Shown here in pieces: positions 55,098-63,972 of a stretch of 64,000 bases of DNA; position 1 is the stretch's first letter, and every line of letters starts with the position of its first letter. Below the pieces are notes generated by a model. The model saw only the letters and a program-made list of their open reading frames with translations, did no database searches and was not told the DNA's origin. The position numbers and the translations under genes are program-made. This DNA is from Cyanobacteriota bacterium (lineage in GTDB: Bacteria > Cyanobacteriota > Cyanobacteriia > CACIAM-69d): NCBI GenBank assembly GCA_022402445.1, contig JAKRSF010000004.1:738979-802978 (forward strand). The letters run 5' to 3'.

Positions 55098-56567
55098 CTA
55101 TCTTGGAAACAAAAAATGCTGGAGCATGTTCTCAAACTTAGCCTGGTCAATCTCAATATCTTGCATTACGCAAAAATCATCACTCTTTGATTCGCCCACA
55201 AGATAAAAGTATTGCAAGCCCACCACACTGGCCATATGCCAATAGCATGGATTTACATAATCTGGAGAGAAAATTTCTAACACAGAAATTCCAGGATGAC
55301 AAAACATGAGATTGCTCAAGCCGCCGCCGTGGGGAGCAATAATGAACTTAGATTCCGCAAACAGCATAGCCTGCTCTCTCAGCGATAAATCCTCTAAGAA
55401 AATCTTCTCAAATCCCATAACTTCAATCTTTGGCCAGATCTGATCTTCATTCAAGAGACGACGATATTGTGCTTTTCCACGACTAACAAAAATTTTTCTG
55501 AAAGGTGTTCTGTAAGACGCACTTGAGTTGGGGTGCTGATAATTGTGCAAGAGTAATTTTTTGAGAAGCTTTACGGTTTCAGATCGAATGCCTCCTGGCC
55601 ATGTAGGAGCCATAAGCACTTTGGCCTGAAGTGAGATATGCGGCGTTGATGAGATTATTTTGTCTTCGGGGATATCGAGACATTCTAGAATTTCTTTTTG
55701 GTAAGGTCGCTGCTGATAGTCAAAAACAAAACAATCAAAGTCCTTGATGGAAAACCCAGCTTGCATCAAGATTGCAAGCCGACCCATTACATCTACCATC
55801 CAGTGGTAGAAGGTCTCTCCCCACAGAGAACCTAAAAAAGCCACCTTCCCATCAAAAAATTGAGGGACTCGGAGAGGAGAGTGATACATCAAAATAGAAT
55901 CGCCAATGGAAAAATCACGTAAAAGATTTTGATGTGTGTCTGCAACAATAATTCCCTGCGGATCTGAAAAGACATAGCCATGGCTTAAACTGATAACCCA
56001 AGTATTGGGGTGCTGCAAGGAGGGAGTTATACTTCTAGGACCCTGTGAAAGATCTTGGTCTAGCCCAACGGGATAGGTTAAGAGATGATCTTGAGCAAGG
56101 GTTGCATCATAAAGTCTCCAATCTTGAGATGTTTTTCTAGAGCAATGATTTTGCTTTTTAACTAGATCTGATATGAATAAACCCGTGTCTTTATACTCGG
56201 GGCAAAATTCATAAACCAGATGATGGAGACCATGAGCAATGCGACAATATCCTGCCTCCTCATGACGATTCATTTGAGCTAAAATATCTGCGATCTTGTT
56301 GTAGACTCTGTCATTAATCCGACGATACACTAAAGATCTAATGTAAAAAGAGATGGCGTGTTTTTTTGACGATAGATTGTTGTAACAATCTCCAATCTTT
56401 TCATGGATCTCTGGATTTATGGGGTTGATTGCAATGGCTTTAGAATAAGCCCTGATGGCTTCAGCATATTTTCGATCTGCTTGTAGCTGATCGCCTAGAT
56501 TCAAAAAGTGGAGGTCATTGGTGGGTTCTTGTTTGATGCGCTGAGTGGCAGACATTGGAGATTGCAT
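55098..56567 (-). CDS. TPR protein with GT61-type glycosyltransferase domain
   Basis: A 489-residue protein. Two or three TPR units (about 20-125; DQLQADRKYAEAIRAYSKAI is the clearest) precede a DUF563/GT61 domain (about 235-480) with the markers GETFYHWMVDVMGR, KIFVSRGKAQYRRLLNE and APHGGGLSNLMFC. Such domains transfer sugars, often xylose, GlcNAc or capsule sugars. The gene is strikingly AT-rich and has no full GCGATCGC, whereas all neighbours are full of them, and its codon use differs, so recent transfer is likely. It lies alone between recF (convergent) and a divergent kinase gene. Confidence 0.88.
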   Translation of the reverse strand: MQSPMSATQRIKQEPTNDLHFLNLGDQLQADRKYAEAIRAYSKAIAINPINPEIHEKIGDCYNNLSSKKHAISFYIRSLVYRRINDRVYNKIADILAQMNRHEEAGYCRIAHGLHHLVYEFCPEYKDTGLFISDLVKKQNHCSRKTSQDWRLYDATLAQDHLLTYPVGLDQDLSQGPRSITPSLQHPNTWVISLSHGYVFSDPQGIIVADTHQNLLRDFSIGDSILMYHSPLRVPQFFDGKVAFLGSLWGETFYHWMVDVMGRLAILMQAGFSIKDFDCFVFDYQQRPYQKEILECLDIPEDKIISSTPHISLQAKVLMAPTWPGGIRSETVKLLKKLLLHNYQHPNSSASYRTPFRKIFVSRGKAQYRRLLNEDQIWPKIEVMGFEKIFLEDLSLREQAMLFAESKFIIAPHGGGLSNLMFCHPGISVLEIFSPDYVNPCYWHMASVVGLQYFYLVGESKSDDFCVMQDIEIDQAKFENMLQHFLFPR

Positions 56568-56823
56568 TGAGTGGCAATGAGTGATATTTATATGTGTTGA
56601 TTATCGCACAAATTCTGCCGCACAAAAGATCAAGACTTCCTGAATCGTCGCGGGCATGGTGTTAAGAGGGATATCTAGGTGGCTGACCAGCCTGAATGGC
56701 CACGGTTCTTTGTGGGCAGTTCTGTGATTGGAACTGAGGCTGGCCTGCATAAACCTCTGACGCGGGGGGAAGGAGGGGGATCGGGTGGCCTACCATAGAG
56801 GTGTCCTGCCGACGGGCTTCGGT

Positions 56824-58695
56824 ATGGTTTGCTGCCTCAATCCCCACTGCCAACGCCCCCTCAACCCGGACGGGAGCAGGTTTTGTCACCACTGCGGTCA
56901 GCCGATCATCGGGCGGCTGCGCGATCGCTATCGACCACTCCACCCCATCGGCCAGGGGGGCTTCGGGCGCAATTACCTGGCCATTGATGACGATCGCCTC
57001 CAGCAATATTGCGTCATTAAGCAGCTTTCGCCCCAGGTGGATCGCGATCGCTTCCAGACCCCCGACGGCCTCCGCAAGTATGTGCAACTGTTCGAGGAGG
57101 AGGCGCGGCGGCTCCATGAACTGGGGGAACATCCCCAAATCCCCACCCTCTTTGCCTACTTCGCCGAGGGCGATCGCCTCTACCTGGTGCAGCAGTTTAT
57201 TGAAGGGCAAACCCTCACCCAGGCTTTAGCGAAGGGGGGACTGTTTGATGAGGCCCAGGCGCGATCGCTCCTGCTGTCCCTGCTGCCGGTGCTGCGGTTT
57301 GTCCACGATCGCCAGGTGATCCACCGGGACATCAAGCCGGACAATATTCTGCTGCCGAAGGATGGCGGCAAACCGTTTTTGATTGATTTTGGCGTCGCCA
57401 AGCAACTGACGGGCCAGAGCAAAACCCGAGGGGGCACGAAGGTGGGCACGGAGGGCTACGCGCCGCTGGAACAACTGCGCAGCGGCCAAGCCTACCCCGC
57501 CAGCGACCTCTACAGCCTCGGGGCCACCTGCCTCTACGCGATCACGGGCCAGTCGCCGGATGACCTCTACGATCCCCTGTCGGGGGGGTGGCCCTGGGCG
57601 AAAATCCTCGGTCCCCAGGGGGCGGCGATGGGGCCGCAGTTGGCGACGGTGCTCAAGCGCATGTTGCAGGATCGGGTGGGCGATCGCTACCAGTCGGCCC
57701 AGGAGGTGTTGCAGGATTTGGGCGATCGTCGGGGGTTGAAACGCGCGGAGACGATGCCGCCGCCCGATCGCCTGCTGGAGCGGCTGGTGTGGCCCTGCGC
57801 CCATACCCTCACGGGCCACGGCGATCGCGTCCTGTCGGTTGTGTTTGCCCCCGATGGCACGTCCCTGTTCAGCGCCAGTGGCGATCGCACCATCAAGCGG
57901 TGGGACTGGGTGGCGGGCCAAGAGCGCCAAACCCTCACGGGCCACGGCAGCCGCGTCAATGCCCTGGCGATCGACCCCAATGGACGGATTTTGGCGAGCG
58001 GCAGTAGCGATCGCACCGTGCGCCTCTGGAACCTGGCGGACGGCAGCCCCCGCAGTGAGCTGAAAAATCACATCGATTGGGTCAGCGCCCTGGCGATCCA
58101 CCCGGACGGCGAAATCCTCGTCAGCGGCGGCGATGACGGGCGGCTGAACTTTTGGGCCTTGGGGAAGGGGGAACTCTTGCAGGGGATGGAACTGCCCCAG
58201 AAGCGGCAAATCTGCTCCCTCGCCTTCAGTGCCTGTGGCCGCTGGCTGGCCTGCGGCAGCGCCGATGCCACCATTCGCCTGTGGTCCGTGGCGGAACGCG
58301 CCCTGGCCATGACCCTGACCCAGCATGTGGGCCGTGTAAATGCCCTGGAATTTAGCGCCGATGGCCGGTGGCTGATCAGCGGCGGCGAGGATAAAACCGT
58401 GAAACTCTGGCCCCTGCGCACCACCGATGGCCTGCCGGAGGAGCGGCCCGCCCGCACGTTGGGGGACCATGGGGATTCGGTATTTTCGGTGGCCACCAGT
58501 GCTAGCGCCCTGCTGTTGGCGACGGGCAGTGAGGACCACACCGTCAAGCTCTGGAACCTGGAGACGGGCAAGGCCCTGGGCACCCTGACGGGCCACGGCT
58601 GGTGGGTGAATGCGGTGGCGATCGCGCCGGACGGCACCACCGTAGCTAGTGGCAGTGGCGATCGCGCCGTCAAGGTTTGGAAAGCGCAGGTCTAG
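56824..58695 (+). CDS. Serine/threonine protein kinase with seven WD40 repeats
   Basis: A 623-residue soluble kinase. It opens with a zinc ribbon (C4, C9, C21, C24). The kinase domain (about 36-300) is complete: glycine loop IGQGGFG (42-48), K66, H167-R-D169 in HRDIKPDN and D188-F-G. A Leu/Arg linker is followed by seven WD40 repeats (about 325-623), enough for one closed propeller, most ending in (V/I)(K/R)(L/V)W. There is no membrane segment. I start at ATG 56824; a frame from 56785 adds 13 residues. WD40 kinases of this form are common in filamentous cyanobacteria; substrates unknown. Confidence 0.93.
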   Translation: MVCCLNPHCQRPLNPDGSRFCHHCGQPIIGRLRDRYRPLHPIGQGGFGRNYLAIDDDRLQQYCVIKQLSPQVDRDRFQTPDGLRKYVQLFEEEARRLHELGEHPQIPTLFAYFAEGDRLYLVQQFIEGQTLTQALAKGGLFDEAQARSLLLSLLPVLRFVHDRQVIHRDIKPDNILLPKDGGKPFLIDFGVAKQLTGQSKTRGGTKVGTEGYAPLEQLRSGQAYPASDLYSLGATCLYAITGQSPDDLYDPLSGGWPWAKILGPQGAAMGPQLATVLKRMLQDRVGDRYQSAQEVLQDLGDRRGLKRAETMPPPDRLLERLVWPCAHTLTGHGDRVLSVVFAPDGTSLFSASGDRTIKRWDWVAGQERQTLTGHGSRVNALAIDPNGRILASGSSDRTVRLWNLADGSPRSELKNHIDWVSALAIHPDGEILVSGGDDGRLNFWALGKGELLQGMELPQKRQICSLAFSACGRWLACGSADATIRLWSVAERALAMTLTQHVGRVNALEFSADGRWLISGGEDKTVKLWPLRTTDGLPEERPARTLGDHGDSVFSVATSASALLLATGSEDHTVKLWNLETGKALGTLTGHGWWVNAVAIAPDGTTVASGSGDRAVKVWKAQV

Positions 58696-58712
58696 ATTTT
58701 GGGATTTTGGGT

Positions 58713-59543
58713 CTAGATTTTAGGATTCGGGGCCGTTTCCGGGGGCGGTTGCACCATCTCATGGATCACCTGGGCGAGGGCTTCAATGCCGTCCTCGGTG
58801 GCCGCGATCGCACTGCCCAACCGTAGCTGCGGCCCCCGTCCCGCGCGGTTCCAGTCCGCTAGGGCCTCGGCGATCGCATCCGTCAAACTCCCCGCAAACA
58901 GAAAATAGGGCAACACGATCGCGCGATCGCAGCGCCCCCCAGCCGCCCCCTGGGCCAAGGCCATCGCCCGCCCCCGCCATCCCGGCTCCACCGTCCAATA
59001 GGCCGCGATCGCCCCCACCTGCGCCGCGATCGCCTCCACCGGCCCATTGCCCCCCGCCCGCCGACTGCCGTGGGCCAGCACCATCAGCGGCAGGGATTTT
59101 TCCACATCCCCCTCCGTGGCCCGGATCGCCGCCACCCACCGGGCGATCGCCCCGCCAAAGGCCGGATGCAGCCCCACCGGATCGAGCACCTCCAACTCCA
59201 CTGGCGATCGCGCCGCCGCCACCGCCTCCGGCACATCCTGCCGCGCATGGACCCCCGCCTGCAAAAACAGCGGCACCACCTTCACCCGCGATCGCCCCGC
59301 CGCCGCCGCCCGCCGCCCAAACTCCCCCAACTGCTCCGCCAGCGGCACCGACACACATTCCAGCGCCCCGTGGCCCACCAACTCCCCCCCCTCACACCCC
59401 GTCCGCACCGTCGCCAAACTCGCCCCGAGCACCGTCGCCAGCCGCGCGATCGCCCCCCCCGGCCGTGGATCCGGACTGCCATGGGCCACCAAAAAATAGG
59501 CACAGCCCCCCGCCGCCCCCCGTGTCCCCGCCGCCTGCCCCAT
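58713..59543 (-). CDS. Sirohydrochlorin chelatase (CbiX/SirB-like)
   Basis: A 276-residue enzyme made of two homologous halves, each starting with the same motif: FLVAHGSPDPRPGGAI (about 17) and MVLAHGSRRAGGNGPVEA (about 154). The histidine of each AHGS binds metal. It inserts Fe2+ (siroheme) or Co2+ (cobalamin) into sirohydrochlorin; which one cannot be told. Start ATG 59543, with GGAG just upstream; a TTG 18 bp earlier is less likely. It converges on the kinase gene, only 17 bp apart. Confidence 0.9.
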   Translation of the reverse strand: MGQAAGTRGAAGGCAYFLVAHGSPDPRPGGAIARLATVLGASLATVRTGCEGGELVGHGALECVSVPLAEQLGEFGRRAAAAGRSRVKVVPLFLQAGVHARQDVPEAVAAARSPVELEVLDPVGLHPAFGGAIARWVAAIRATEGDVEKSLPLMVLAHGSRRAGGNGPVEAIAAQVGAIAAYWTVEPGWRGRAMALAQGAAGGRCDRAIVLPYFLFAGSLTDAIAEALADWNRAGRGPQLRLGSAIAATEDGIEALAQVIHEMVQPPPETAPNPKI

Positions 59544-59705
59544 CAACTCCCCCTCCACCAACGCAGAAAACCTAGACCCGCAGTGGGGGTCATCGTTGGT
59601 TCGGAGTGTAGCGCGCGATCGCGCGATCGCCCCGCCGCGCCCCCCGGCAACCGCCCCTACTCCAGAAGGTTAAGCAACAGCTAAGAATAGCTTATTAAAC
59701 TCTTT

Positions 59706-59734
59706 TTGGTCCTGATTCCTAGACTCGCTATGAT
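59706..59734 (+). promoter_or_regulatory. Sigma-70 promoter of a probable ncRNA
   Basis: TTGGTC (59706-59711), exactly 17 bp, TATGAT (59729-59734), in the only AT-rich part of this spacer. The predicted start near 59740-59741 coincides with the beginning of the rod-like RNA, not with any protein gene. Confidence 0.65.
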
Positions 59735-59739
59735 GAATC

Positions 59740-59893
59740 AAGCAGTGGTGCAATGTCTATCCATCCCCTAGGGATCTCCAGATCCTAGTTCCCGCCCCCC
59801 GAGTTAGAAATAGCCTCGGTAAAACGGGGAACCCTTAGGATCTAAAACCACCCCCCGGCGGAACCGTCCCATGCCCAGTGCTACCATTGCGCC
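59740..59893 (+). ncRNA. Rod-shaped structured RNA, 6S-like candidate
   Basis: The stretch can fold end to end. Closing stem GGTGCAATG (59747-59755) with CATTGCGCC (59885-59893); central open region with a 5' hairpin ATCCC-CTA-GGGAT (59763-59775); upper stem AGATCCTA+GTTCCC (59780-59793) with GGGAAC+CCT bulge+TAGGATCT (59827-59843); tip CCGAG/CTCGG (59799-59819). A long hairpin with a central bubble and about 150-185 nt is the architecture of bacterial 6S RNA, which mimics an open promoter. The identity is inference; the pairing is seen. The exact 3' end is unknown. Confidence 0.5.
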
Positions 59894-60179
59894 CACAGGG
59901 TCCACCCAGGCCCGCGCGATCGCGGCGGCCCCTTGCGTCAAGTCTTCGTGAAGTTTTCTCGAAAAACCTCGCAATTTCTGACGAAATCCACGGCCCAGAA
60001 TCGCCCCAAACTATCCGCCCATCTCCCCACAAACCGCCCCCCAATTACCCCCCATTACCCCTATGCAAATGGCACTGCCCCCAGGGGAGTGCGCCCCCCA
60101 AATCTTTCCGGAGCAATCCATTTTTTGGCAATTGCTGTTAAGTTTTCCTTAAGATGCAGCCGCCCGGTTTGGGCGATCG

Positions 60180-60237
60180 CCCCCCAGTCCAGCGGCCGCG
60201 CCCTTCTCACCTTGACCTCAACCCCCCAGTCCAGCGG
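60180..60237. repeat. 16-bp direct repeat
   Basis: CCCCCCAGTCCAGCGG occurs at 60180-60195 and again, identical, at 60222-60237, 26 bp apart. It lies upstream of the histidine kinase gene. Confidence 0.7.
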
Positions 60238-60469
60238 TTTCCCCATGGAGGATGGCTGCGGGGACCTCTGGGCCGCCGCGCTTTCCATGGATCCTGGGCA
60301 GTCCCCTTCGGCCATGCCTCGGCGGCGATCGCGCCCCCAGGGCGGTTCAGATGTCCCCTTTTCGGTTGCTGTCTAGGGCCTTTTGATCGTGAATCGGTCG
60401 GCATTGCGCCCCCCATGACCTCCCCCGTGCCCTGCCCTGCCGTAACCTAACCCGTCACTGATTTGAACC

Positions 60470-61924
60470 ATGCTGGCCCAATCTAAACCCCATAGCGCCT
60501 CTTCCCCCGAAGGTGGAGCAATGCCCCTGGTCCTTGAACTGGATTCCACCCTGCGGGATCTGAGCCTGTTTTCCTTTTCGTTGAACCTGGATGTGCCCGG
60601 TCGGGTGCTGGCGGATGCCCTGGAGGAGGATCCGCTCCTGCCGGGGGTGATTTTGATGGAGGATGATCGCTTTGCGGGGGTGCTGTCCCGGCGGCGATTC
60701 CTGAAACACCTCAGCCGCATGTATGGCCAGGAGCTATTCCTGCGGCGGCCCCTGCGGGTGGTTTATAAGTACGCCCAGACGGAGCCGCTGGTGCTGCCCG
60801 GAGATGCGTCGATCGTGGAGGCGGCTACCCTGACCCTGGGGCGATCGCGGGATTTGCTCTATGAACCGGCGGTGGTGCATCTGGGGGAGCAGGACTACCG
60901 CATTGTGGATGTGCATCAATTGCTGGTGGCCCAGGCGCGGATTCACCAGTTGGCGGTGGGGCGCATCCGGGAGCAGCGGCGCACCCAGATTGTCCAGAAC
61001 GAGAAGATGGCGATTTTGGGCCAGAGCATTGCGGGCATTGCCCATGAGATCAAGAATCCGGTCAATTTCATCGCGGGTAATATTGCCTACCTGACGGAAT
61101 ATGCCAATGATTTGCTGGAGTTGACGGCGGCCTATGAGGCGGAGATGACGCCGCCGTCGCCGTCGGTGAAGGCCCTGCGGGCGACGATGGATATTGATTT
61201 CCTGCGGGGGGATTTGCCGAAGCTGGTCGAAAGTATGCGGGTGGGGGCGGAGCAGCTCAAGCGGATTGTGGCGGGGTTGCAGCATTTTTCCCACGTGGGG
61301 GCGTCGGCGCGCCAGGAGACGGATCTGCGCGATTGTCTCGATAGCACGTTGATTGTGCTGGGGAGCCGCCTGCGGGAGGGCATTGAGGTGGTGGTGAATT
61401 TCGAGCCGGAGTTTCCGTCGGTGCCGGCCTATGCGGGGCAGATGGGGCAGGTGTTTGTGAATTTGCTGGCGAATGCGATCGATGCGCTCCTCGATGAGTG
61501 GCAAATCCAAAAGGAGCGTCGGGGGGTGGCGATCGCGGTGGCGGCGGATGGCTGGAAACCGTGCATTGAGATTACGGGGCGGCGGGTGGCGGTTGATCTT
61601 GCGCCGGGGACGGAACCGCTGGCGATGATTGGACCGCCCATCGAGGGGGATGGGGGCCTCGCGCCGAACTGGGTGGTGGTGGAGTTGGCGGACAATGGGC
61701 CGGGGATTCCGGAGGCGATCCAGGAACAGATTTTTGAGACGTTTTTTACGACGAAGGAGATCGGCAAGGGGACGGGGCTGGGGCTGGCGATTACCCACGA
61801 GATTGTGACCCAGGCCCACGGGGGGCGGCTGGTGCTGCGATCGCCGCGCATCAATGCCCAGGGACGGGCGATCGCGGGGACGGCCTTTGAGGTGTGGTTG
61901 CCCCTGACGGTGCCCAACGCCTAG
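60470..61924 (+). CDS. Sensor histidine kinase with CBS-like N-terminal region
   Basis: A 484-residue soluble kinase. The N-terminal half (about 20-155) contains two stretches of CBS character (VLADALEEDPLLPGVILMED, PGDASIVEAATLTLGRSRD), which would bind a nucleotide ligand. A helix then leads to the H-box, H192 in GIAHEIKNPVNF, and the ATPase with N-box NLLANAIDAL, G1 DNGPGIP and G2 GKGTGLGLAI. The dimerisation region has about 40 extra residues after the H-box (up to QHFSHVGASARQETDLRD), as in other cyanobacterial kinases with HEIKNPVNFI. No cognate regulator is adjacent. ATG 60521 is an alternative start. Confidence 0.9.
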   Translation: MLAQSKPHSASSPEGGAMPLVLELDSTLRDLSLFSFSLNLDVPGRVLADALEEDPLLPGVILMEDDRFAGVLSRRRFLKHLSRMYGQELFLRRPLRVVYKYAQTEPLVLPGDASIVEAATLTLGRSRDLLYEPAVVHLGEQDYRIVDVHQLLVAQARIHQLAVGRIREQRRTQIVQNEKMAILGQSIAGIAHEIKNPVNFIAGNIAYLTEYANDLLELTAAYEAEMTPPSPSVKALRATMDIDFLRGDLPKLVESMRVGAEQLKRIVAGLQHFSHVGASARQETDLRDCLDSTLIVLGSRLREGIEVVVNFEPEFPSVPAYAGQMGQVFVNLLANAIDALLDEWQIQKERRGVAIAVAADGWKPCIEITGRRVAVDLAPGTEPLAMIGPPIEGDGGLAPNWVVVELADNGPGIPEAIQEQIFETFFTTKEIGKGTGLGLAITHEIVTQAHGGRLVLRSPRINAQGRAIAGTAFEVWLPLTVPNA

Positions 61925-61932
61925 CCAAAACC

Positions 61933-63765
61933 CTAGAGGCGACTGAGGCGGAAACCGACGGTGGCGCGGCGGCTGCCCACTTGGCCCCCCTGGCTGCTGA
62001 AGGCGATCGCGTCGAGGCGATCGGTCAGGGGGCTGGCGACGGTTTCGAGGAATTTCAGGGCGGGGATGACCCGTTCGAGGGGGCCACGGCTGCGGGGCCA
62101 ATCCAGATAAATCAGGCCGTCGTTGGGGTTTGCTAATACATGGTCCGTCAGGCGGGCGACGGGGCCGTAGGTGGCGAGGCTAGGGCCGCTGGAATTTGAC
62201 GGGTCGGCGGTCTGCTCGGCGATCGCGATCGCCTGGGCCATGGCGGGAATCGAGGAGGCGAACAGGTCCAGATCGCCCACGGTGGCGCGCACGCCGTCAA
62301 TGCGGGTGACGATGCGGGGTTCTTCGCGCACGCGGAAGAGGCTCGGGCGCGGCGGCAGGATCAATTGTGACCAAACGGTGACCGTGTGGTTCCCCAAGGG
62401 TAGGGGGCTGATGCTGGTGCCGCGATCGCGGGCGAAATCATCCAGGGCCTCGAGAGCCGCCGTGGTTTCGGGGCGGTGGCGGGTCACGAACACCCAATCG
62501 CCAGGAAATTCCCCCAGGGCGCGCTCGTCAGGGCGATCCCCCGGTTCCGCTGGCAGCAGGGCCAGGGCGAAGGGGCCGTCGTTCCAGGGCAGGATTTGCT
62601 CGGACCAGGTGAGGCCCACCCGGTCTTGGATCAGGGCGATCGCGCGATCGAGGGTTTCCCCCGCGCGGGTGTTGGCCAGGGACGACTCTAACCGCTGCCA
62701 GAGTTCGGTCAAATTCGGTGCGGCGGCGGCCACGAGGGCATTGGGGGGCAACGCCTCCAGCAGGTCGGGGGTGGTGCCGTCCTGGGCGGGGGCGATCGCC
62801 GGGAGCGCCTCGGGGGAGCCTTCTAGCACCAGATCCGCCGTCAATCCGGCCCGGTCAATGCCTAAGGTGGCGATCGCGCGATCAAAGGGTTGCCAGGGTT
62901 GGGGTTTTGCATCGGTGCCGGTGCCCGCCTTGGGGGAGCCGAGGAGCCACTGGCCCGTTTCCTGGGGCCGCACCACCGCCAGCCCCACGCGATCGCCGGT
63001 CAACTGGGCGATCGCCCCCTGATAGGCTTCATCCGCCGCCAAACTCAGGCCCGGTGCCTGCACGTTATTGATCGAGTCCCGCAGGACCGCCGGATCGCTG
63101 GCCAGCAGCACGAAGCGATCGCCCACCAGGGCCGTCGCCAGCCGGGTGACCGCCGCCGCCGCCGCCTCCCGCCGTTGCCGCGATCGCCCCCAGGGCAATC
63201 CCAATTGGGGCAAACCCTCTAGGGCTTCCGCCGACGCGATCGGCACCCCCTTATAGCGCTCAAACTTCAGCTCAACCCCATTGAGGGCCTGCCGCTGCCA
63301 GAACAGCTCCAAAAATTCCCGCGCCCGATCCGCATCCTCCGTTTCCGCCACCAGCAGATAACCGGGCTGTTGGCCGTTGCCCTGATCGCGATCTAGATCC
63401 AAACTCGTCAGCGCCCAGGTCACCTCCTGCCCGAGCCAGGGGCGCACATCCCGGCCATAGTCCAGCCCCGCGCGCACCAGCAGCCCATCGCGCCACCGCT
63501 GCCACTCCTGCCGCGCCTGCCGCTGCAACTTCGGTGGCGTCAACACCTGCCGCAGCGCTTCGATGCGATCGGGATTCACCAGCAACGACACCATCACCGG
63601 CGCATCCTTCGGCACCAGCGCCGCCGCCGACGGAGCGCGATCGGGCAACCCCGCCAGCACCATCAAGGGATTGTGGGTCGCAACGGTCACCGCCACCGCG
63701 ATCGCCCCCGACAGCAGGACAGCCGCGATCGCGCCGAGGGCCAGGAAAAAGGGGCGGGGTTTCAT
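61933..63765 (-). CDS. DUF3352 family protein, membrane-anchored
   Basis: A 610-residue protein exposed outside the cytoplasm. An N-terminal helix (FFLALGAIAAVLLSGAIAVAVTVA) anchors or exports it. The large domain begins PKDAPVMVSLLVNPDRIEAL and contains YLLVAETEDADRAREFLEL and the repeated pattern hxhLxxDPAVL typical of DUF3352, a family widespread in cyanobacteria without known function. I start at ATG 63765; 16 more codons upstream are hydrophobic but unlike relatives. It converges on the histidine kinase gene, 8 bp apart. Confidence 0.88.
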   Translation of the reverse strand: MKPRPFFLALGAIAAVLLSGAIAVAVTVATHNPLMVLAGLPDRAPSAAALVPKDAPVMVSLLVNPDRIEALRQVLTPPKLQRQARQEWQRWRDGLLVRAGLDYGRDVRPWLGQEVTWALTSLDLDRDQGNGQQPGYLLVAETEDADRAREFLELFWQRQALNGVELKFERYKGVPIASAEALEGLPQLGLPWGRSRQRREAAAAAVTRLATALVGDRFVLLASDPAVLRDSINNVQAPGLSLAADEAYQGAIAQLTGDRVGLAVVRPQETGQWLLGSPKAGTGTDAKPQPWQPFDRAIATLGIDRAGLTADLVLEGSPEALPAIAPAQDGTTPDLLEALPPNALVAAAAPNLTELWQRLESSLANTRAGETLDRAIALIQDRVGLTWSEQILPWNDGPFALALLPAEPGDRPDERALGEFPGDWVFVTRHRPETTAALEALDDFARDRGTSISPLPLGNHTVTVWSQLILPPRPSLFRVREEPRIVTRIDGVRATVGDLDLFASSIPAMAQAIAIAEQTADPSNSSGPSLATYGPVARLTDHVLANPNDGLIYLDWPRSRGPLERVIPALKFLETVASPLTDRLDAIAFSSQGGQVGSRRATVGFRLSRL

Positions 63766-63947
63766 GGGGAACGGTGGGAAGAATAAGGGGAAAACAACGG
63801 GGCCACGGGGCACACGGGTTCCATTATTTCACTCCGGTGCGGCGCGATCGCCCCGTGTAACATGCTCGATACAAGGGCTCTTTGGGGTCTGCCTCAATGC
63901 CGCCGCCTTGGGACTGGGGGCGATCGCGGGGGCTGGGTGGGGTCACT

Positions 63948-63972
63948 GGTGGGGGCTGGGCGGGGAAACCCA
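63948..63972. repeat. Interspersed palindromic repeat, partial copy 3
   Basis: GGTGGGGGCTGGGCGGGGAA, then ACCCA, matches the inverted form of the elements at 27434 and 38866, but the far arm (GCGGGGATG-type end with CCCCTAC) is lost. Only about 28 bp of the window follow. Confidence 0.6.

Larger units (their letters stand above)
59544..60469. other. 0.9-kb region without protein gene
   Basis: Open frames here are short, Pro/Arg-rich and without ribosome sites. The region holds an AT-rich patch with a consensus promoter (59706-59734), a structured RNA (59740-59893), TTGGCA-N19-TAAGAT (60125-60155) as a possible promoter for the histidine kinase, and a 16-bp direct repeat (60180-60237). Confidence 0.6.

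Noticed and set aside
59878..60376. Short open frames in the spacer upstream of the histidine kinase
   Set aside because: Rich in Pro, Arg and Ser, mutually overlapping, without ribosome sites; better explained as non-coding DNA.
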